37,688 bases of DNA from Candidatus Bathyarchaeota archaeon (GTDB lineage Archaea > Thermoproteota > Bathyarchaeia > TCS64), in the NCBI GenBank assembly GCA_014730055.1, contig WJIV01000066.1, forward strand, positions 1 to 37,688. The letters are read 5' to 3'. Positions within the stretch are counted from its first letter, which is position 1; each line of letters starts with the position of its first letter. The notes beneath the pieces were generated by a model that had not been told where the DNA came from, ran no database searches, and saw only the letters and a program-made list of their open reading frames with translations. Positions 33,809 through 37,688 of the stretch are shown piece by piece. The position numbers and the translations under genes were made by a program.

Positions 33809-34716
33809 TTCATTTCCTCCTTTAATATCCCCTTCTCAATAAGGATTGGCTTTGGGTCGGGTGTGTTTCCCGTAACTGCCGCATCCTCCTCACTTAACCC
33901 AAAGGCTAGTGCCATAAGTTGAGTGAAGTATAGGACCGGTATTGTTTCAAAATTTGGGTAATTTTCTTGGATTTTTCCTTGTATTGGTCCAAGATTGTAT
34001 TCACAGAGTGGACAAGCTGTAGCTATTACATCGGCACCTGCCTTCTCTGCTTGATTTAAAATATTGTAAGCTAGGTCCACTACCACTTCTTTCATATGAA
34101 CGATGTTGTAACTGCCGCAACACTTCTGTTTATGCGAAAAGTCTACTACTTCAGCCCCGAGCGCCTCAAAAAGATCTTCCATAATTTTTGGGTTGTCAGC
34201 GTTATCGACTCCTATCCCCCTTGGACGTAATAGAAGGCATCCATAGTAAGGTGCAATTTTCAATCCTTTAAGTGGTTTATGGGTTACATCCTTAATTTTT
34301 TCCCATCCATGCTCTCTTAGAATCTCGAGCAAATGGAGTATCTCAACCTTTCCACTATACTCGATATCCTCTCTATACATAATATCTCTAATTTTTTTCT
34401 TCTTATCATTATCTGAGTTGAAGGCTTGATTAGCACGTTTTAGTGTGTTGTAACACATCGCGCATAATGTTACCATATTTTTATTATCGACTTGGTCATT
34501 TTTTGCAAGTTCTTCGACCCTGATCATATTTCTTATTGGAGCAAGATGATGCATGACGTCATCTGTTGCAAGGGCATGTACTGTGCCGCAGCAGTTCCAA
34601 CGTTCAGGTTCTACAAGTTCGATATCTAGCGCTTTGCTGATAGCTAAAGTTGATTCTTCAAAATTTTTGGCTGTGTTCTTTAAAGTACAACCAGGGTAAT
34701 AAGCAATTCGTGTCAT
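33805..34716 (-). CDS. hdrB: HdrB-like subunit with two CCG domains
   Basis: Catalytic-type subunit of heterodisulfide reductase family, cytosolic. The 303 residues carry two CCG domains with all ten cysteines of the two non-cubane [4Fe-4S] clusters: C10, C42, C43, C85, C88 and C160, C199, C200, C235, C238. In methanogens HdrB reduces CoM-S-S-CoB; in other anaerobes the partner is another disulfide or thiol, and here the partner is unknown. Both ends overlap neighbouring genes by 4 bp, with hdrC upstream and the FeS subunit downstream. Confidence 0.94.
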   Translation of the reverse strand: MTRIAYYPGCTLKNTAKNFEESTLAISKALDIELVEPERWNCCGTVHALATDDVMHHLAPIRNMIRVEELAKNDQVDNKNMVTLCAMCYNTLKRANQAFNSDNDKKKKIRDIMYREDIEYSGKVEILHLLEILREHGWEKIKDVTHKPLKGLKIAPYYGCLLLRPRGIGVDNADNPKIMEDLFEALGAEVVDFSHKQKCCGSYNIVHMKEVVVDLAYNILNQAEKAGADVIATACPLCEYNLGPIQGKIQENYPNFETIPVLYFTQLMALAFGLSEEDAAVTGNTPDPKPILIEKGILKEEMN

Positions 34717-35132
34717 GAGGTAAGCTTCCTTTGATTTGATACCAGGGCTATTGGTGGTAGCTCCCTAAGTTCCTCTGGACTTAGTTCGTCAAGAGAGAGT
34801 CGATCATATTTCTGCCTAAGAACCAGTTGTCTCAATGACTCCATTACATTAGCTATATCAATGCCCCTCGGGCATCTTACCTCACAGTTGAAACAGGTGG
34901 TGCATACCCAAATTGTCTTAGAGTCTAGGCATTCTCTCATTCCCATCTGTACCATTCTGATGATCTTTGAGGGTAGATAATCCATTTCCTCTGTCATAGG
35001 ACACCCGGAACTACAAGCTCCGCACTGGAAACATAGGTCAATTAGTTCCCCGCTTAATTCTTCAACCCGTTCTTTGAACTCGATATTCTCGGGCGTCATT
35101 CTCAGAAATAATTTGGACCTAGATGATGACAT
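34713..35132 (-). CDS. hdrC: HdrC-like iron-sulfur subunit
   Basis: 139-residue protein with two [4Fe-4S] motifs: C34, C37, C40, C44 (CFQCGACSSGCP) and C77, C80, C83, C87 (CTTCFNCEVRCP). The pattern is that of HdrC, which passes electrons between HdrA and HdrB. It is first in the five-gene operon and overlaps hdrB by 4 bp. A TATA box centred about 26 nt upstream of its ATG suggests leaderless transcription of the whole operon. Confidence 0.92.
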   Translation of the reverse strand: MSSSRSKLFLRMTPENIEFKERVEELSGELIDLCFQCGACSSGCPMTEEMDYLPSKIIRMVQMGMRECLDSKTIWVCTTCFNCEVRCPRGIDIANVMESLRQLVLRQKYDRLSLDELSPEELRELPPIALVSNQRKLTS

Positions 35133-35153
35133 CCTAACAGTGTTTACATCGTC

Positions 35154-35163
35154 TATATTATAA
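35154..35163 (-). promoter_or_regulatory. TATA box for the Hdr/Tfr operon
   Basis: Minus-strand TTATAATATA, centred about 26-27 nt before the hdrC ATG, in the 161-bp region between divergent hdrC and fumarase genes. Confidence 0.5.
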
Positions 35164-35227
35164 TTTTCGTGTTAGTGATTTTTTTAATAATTACTTAATT
35201 CAAAAAAATTCTTTTAAACTGATTTTT

Positions 35228-35255
35228 AGACTCAATTTCTTAAATTGGAAAGTCT
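35228..35255. promoter_or_regulatory. Inverted repeat upstream of fumarase
   Basis: AGACTCAATTT-CTT-AAATTG-GAA-AGTCT: an 11-bp inverted repeat, split by a 3-nt bulge, in the shared promoter region of fumarase and the Hdr/Tfr operon. Could be an operator or a 5'-leader hairpin of the fumarase mRNA. Confidence 0.45.
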
Positions 35256-35293
35256 CATAACTGTATTCATATTATATCAGATGGGATTTCAAA

Positions 35294-35896
35294 TTGGAAT
35301 ATCATTTAAAGACGCCAATTCCAGAAGAAGATGTACGTAAACTGAGAACTGGTGATGAAATATTTGTTACAGGAACGATTATTACCGCTCGAGATGAAGC
35401 TCATCTCAAAGCCCTAGAAATGCACGAGAAAGAGGAGGTTCCTCCTGTATCCTTTAAAGGAAGGGGTGTATTTCACTGCGGCCCAATTATGAGAAAAAAT
35501 GAAAAGGGAGACTGGGAAGTGGTTGCAGCCGGTCCTACTACTAGTGCAAGAATGGAAATATTTCAAGATGAATTTATTCAAGTCTATCGACCAGCGGTAA
35601 TAATAGGCAAAGGTGGAATGGGTAAAAGGACTGCCGAAGCCTGTCAAAAATTTGGTTGTGTTTATGGAGCATTTACCGGAGGTGCCGCTTTACTTGCAGC
35701 CAAGGGTATTAAGAAGGTTAGAGACGTTTTCTGGCTTGAAGAATTAGGGATGCCTGAATGCTTATGGGTTTACGAAGTAGAAGATTTTGGTCCAATGATT
35801 GTAACCATAGATACGCATGGTGGGAATTTGACTGCTGAGGTTGCAGAAAAAATTAAGGAAAATAAAAAAGTGATCTTGACTGAGATGGATGGTTAA
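35294..35896 (+). CDS. Fumarase class I, beta (C-terminal) subunit
   Basis: Second half of two-subunit iron-sulfur fumarase, which hydrates fumarate to malate. Of 200 residues the conserved pattern is visible: EDVRKLRTGDEIFVTGTIITARDEAHLK (13-40), FHCGPIM, AAGPTTSARM, VIIGKGGMGKRTAEACQKFGCVYGAFTGGAALLAA and DFGPMIVTIDTHGGNL. The start is TTG. The fumarase genes are divergent from the Hdr/Tfr operon and share its regulatory region. The alpha subunit overlaps its 3' end by 8 bp. Confidence 0.94.
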   Translation: MEYHLKTPIPEEDVRKLRTGDEIFVTGTIITARDEAHLKALEMHEKEEVPPVSFKGRGVFHCGPIMRKNEKGDWEVVAAGPTTSARMEIFQDEFIQVYRPAVIIGKGGMGKRTAEACQKFGCVYGAFTGGAALLAAKGIKKVRDVFWLEELGMPECLWVYEVEDFGPMIVTIDTHGGNLTAEVAEKIKENKKVILTEMDG

Positions 35897-36773
35897 AATG
35901 TTAGAAAAAACAATTGAAGATACAGCTGTGGAACTTCTAAGAATTGCGGCAACAGAGCTCCCTCAAGAATATATGAAAGATCTAAGACAGAAAAAGGATA
36001 ACACGGAGGGGGCTGTTGGCAGATCTCAAATACAGAATATCTTAGAGGATGCAGAATTAGCTAACCAAGAGAGCTTACCAATGTGCCAAGATACTGGAGT
36101 TGTCGCATTTATTGTGAAGGTAGGTGATGATTTCCCTATACGATCAAAATTATATGATATACTAATCGATGCAACGAAAAGAGCCACAGAGGAGGTACCT
36201 CTAAGACCCAATGCTGTAGATATGTTTAAGGGAAATACTGGCAACAATGTGGGTCTTAGAAAACATGTACCGATAATTTACTGGGAGCTGACGGAAGGTA
36301 ACGAACTAGAAATTATCGCCATGCCAAAAGGAGGGGGAAGTAGTAATATCGCTGCTCATAAGATGCTTAAACCAGGGTTAGGGCTAAGAGGAGTTAAAGA
36401 ATTTGTTATTGAATCTGTAGCCAATGCAGGGAGTTTGGGTTGTCCTCCATATTTTGTTGGTGTTGGGGTTGGTGGGGGTGAAGATATCTGTATGAAATTG
36501 GCTAAAGAAGCTCTTCTAAAACCATTCAAGGAGAGAAGTAGTGATCCAAATATAGCCGAGATAGAAAGTGAACTATTTGAAAAACTGAATAAGCTAGAAA
36601 TCGGTGTAATGGGTCTTGGGGAGGGGCCAAGTGTACTTGATCTACACATAGAAATGGCAGCACGTCATCCTGCTTCTTTACCCGTTGGCATTGTTTTTAG
36701 TTGCTGGGCGCTTAGGCATGCTAGAGCAGTTATTGGTAAGGACGGAACTGTGTCTATTGACAAGAGTGCATAG
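35889..36773 (+). CDS. Fumarase class I, alpha (N-terminal) subunit
   Basis: Partner of the preceding beta subunit; together they form the oxygen-sensitive [4Fe-4S] fumarase. The three cluster cysteines are visible in LPMCQDTGV, GSLGCPPYFVGVGVGGGED and VFSCWALRHARAVIG, and the substrate loop GNTGNNVGLRKHVP and GGGSSN motifs are intact. Start may be ATG 35889 (294 residues; overlaps the beta stop by 8 bp) or ATG 35898, two nt after it. Gene order beta before alpha is the reverse of the order of the fused protein. Confidence 0.94.
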   Translation: MVKMLEKTIEDTAVELLRIAATELPQEYMKDLRQKKDNTEGAVGRSQIQNILEDAELANQESLPMCQDTGVVAFIVKVGDDFPIRSKLYDILIDATKRATEEVPLRPNAVDMFKGNTGNNVGLRKHVPIIYWELTEGNELEIIAMPKGGGSSNIAAHKMLKPGLGLRGVKEFVIESVANAGSLGCPPYFVGVGVGGGEDICMKLAKEALLKPFKERSSDPNIAEIESELFEKLNKLEIGVMGLGEGPSVLDLHIEMAARHPASLPVGIVFSCWALRHARAVIGKDGTVSIDKSA

Positions 36774-36811
36774 TTTTTTTTCCTTATAATTATTTTTTAA
36801 AAATTATTAGG
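36774..36811 (+). terminator. Oligo-T terminator after fumarase
   Basis: A run of eight T (36774-36781) begins at the stop codon of the fumarase alpha gene, followed by an AT-rich imperfect inverted repeat and another T run. It fits an archaeal U-tract terminator. Confidence 0.5.
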
Positions 36812-36860
36812 TACAAGTAGGATAAAATTACTTGAAAGATTTATAACTAATAGTTGGTTG

Positions 36861-37154
36861 ATGAGTCTCATGCAGGTTAAAATCCGGATGATGGGTACTC
36901 TTCGACAAGTATCAGGAGTAGACAAGATCTTCATTGAGGATGAATATATGCAGAGTGTAAAAGACTCAGTCAAATTAATGGTAAATAATTATCCTGCATT
37001 AGAAGAAGAATTGATTGATCCATTACTAAAAACCCCAGAGCCAAATGCTCTTATTCTGTTAGATTGTATCGATATTAATAATCTCAATGGTCTGGATACT
37101 AGTTTAAGAGATGGATCTGAGTTGGTCATCCTCTCAGTTACCCATGGAGGTTAG
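36861..37154 (+). CDS. MoaD/ThiS/Urm1-like ubiquitin-fold sulfur carrier
   Basis: Ubiquitin-fold small sulfur carrier ending in the diagnostic Gly-Gly (VILSVTHGG), 97 residues from ATG 36861; TTG 36858 and ATG 36870 are alternative starts. It becomes thiocarboxylated at the C-terminus by an E1-like enzyme and donates sulfur to molybdopterin synthesis or to tRNA thiolation. The TtuA-type thiolation gene starts 38 bp downstream on the same strand, so a tRNA-thiolation role (TtuB/Urm1/SAMP-like) is the better inference. No moaE or moeB is in the window. Confidence 0.88.
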   Translation: MSLMQVKIRMMGTLRQVSGVDKIFIEDEYMQSVKDSVKLMVNNYPALEEELIDPLLKTPEPNALILLDCIDINNLNGLDTSLRDGSELVILSVTHGG

Positions 37155-37191
37155 AACTGTTAATTTTCTTGAAAATGGGGAGTGAAAGACC

Positions 37192-37688
37192 TTGGTAGAA
37201 TTATGTACCCGGTGTGAGGATAAATCCTCTGTATATTTCCGACCATATTCAGGTGAAAGATTATGTTCAAAATGCTTCAATGAAACAATAGTTGAGAAAG
37301 TGAAAAGAACCATTAATCGGTTCAACATGTTCGAATACGATAATAGGATCGCTGTAGGCGTTAGTGGTGGGAAAGATAGCCTAACCCTCCTGAAGATTTT
37401 ATGGGAAATCGAGAAAGAACAACCAAAATCGGAGCTAGTTGCAATATGTATAGACGAGGGGATTGAGGGATATCGAGATGAGGCACTCGGTATAACCAGA
37501 AAGTTTTGTAAAAAAATCAATATAGAAATACATGTAAAGAGTTTTCAAGAACTCTTTGGAGAAACCATGGATGATATAGCAGTAAGAGAACGAGAACTAG
37601 GTACCTGTAGCTATTGTGGAGTACTGCGTCGAAAAGCCTTGAACCAATCTGCCATCGATATTGGTGCTGATCGGTTAGCTACAGGACA
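37192..37688 (+). CDS. tRNA 2-thiolation protein (TtuA/NcsA family), 3' end cut by the window
   Basis: Start of a PP-loop ATPase that thiolates U54 or U34 of tRNA. The TTG at 37192 is preceded by GGGGAG about 9 nt upstream, and an in-frame stop lies just above it. The first 165 codons contain the N-terminal zinc finger (MVELCTRCEDKSS, then LCSKCFNET), the PP-loop VGVSGGKDSLTLLKIL, an IDEGIEGYRDEAL helix and the CSYCGVLRR motif of the [4Fe-4S] ligand region. The frame is open to the window end, so the rest is missing. Whether it is TtuA (U54) or NcsA (U34) cannot be decided here. Confidence 0.93.
   Translation, partial: MVELCTRCEDKSSVYFRPYSGERLCSKCFNETIVEKVKRTINRFNMFEYDNRIAVGVSGGKDSLTLLKILWEIEKEQPKSELVAICIDEGIEGYRDEALGITRKFCKKINIEIHVKSFQELFGETMDDIAVRERELGTCSYCGVLRRKALNQSAIDIGADRLATG

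Noticed and set aside
37134..37520. Minus-strand ORF at the end of the window
   Set aside because: It overlaps the TtuA-type gene on the other strand, which has clear zinc-finger and PP-loop motifs.
1..37688. CRISPR array, prophage or insertion sequence
   Set aside because: I found no repeat-spacer pattern, no integrase, transposase or phage structural gene.

Overview
This AT-rich window (roughly one third G+C by eye) is chromosomal DNA from an archaeon. The evidence is a class I lysyl-tRNA synthetase, a RIO2 kinase, an Lsm/Sm-like protein, a homomeric-type tRNA splicing endonuclease, a TrmB regulator, a fused ADP-forming acyl-CoA synthetase, HdrABC subunits, a TtuA-type tRNA thiolation enzyme, and TATA boxes about 22-27 nt upstream of start codons. 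I cannot fix the lineage; it looks like an uncultured, probably anaerobic archaeon. I see no phage, insertion sequence or CRISPR array. Genes are tightly packed and several convergent pairs overlap at their 3' ends.

Left part (1-19 kb) is mixed housekeeping: ilvD, a nitroreductase, a methyltransferase, Lsm, UbiX, an HD hydrolase with an OB-fold protein, threonine synthase fused to a winged helix, an ECF transporter S component behind a paired-operator promoter, RIO2 kinase, acyl-CoA synthetase (ADP-forming), an orphan FrhB-like flavoprotein, a surface protein, CoaBC, dCMP deaminase, a possible C/D-box-like small RNA, a small tautomerase, LysRS, rhomboid protease, a HAD phosphatase, tRNA-Thr(GGT) and endonuclease IV.

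The middle part (19.2-25.3 kb, minus strand) looks like one metabolic locus: class III aminotransferase, MFS transporter, a transcarbamylase with altered substrate-loop residues, an amidohydrolase lacking the usual deaminase glutamate, and a TrmB regulator. It suggests catabolism of an amino, ureido or guanidino compound whose identity I cannot give. NrdR, EndA, a DUF47 protein and a zinc-ribbon protein without a normal start codon follow.

The right part (27.7-36.8 kb) is a C4-dicarboxylate redox region. A minus-strand operon runs hdrC-hdrB-TfrB-like FeS protein-TfrA-like flavoprotein-hdrA, followed by malic enzyme; two-subunit fumarase is transcribed divergently. Together these could interconvert pyruvate, malate, fumarate and succinate, with the fumarate/succinate step wired to an HdrABC-type complex. 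The HdrA carries a C-terminal MvhD-like domain that has lost every cysteine. The window ends in a MoaD/Urm1-like sulfur carrier and the truncated start of a TtuA/NcsA-type tRNA 2-thiolation enzyme.
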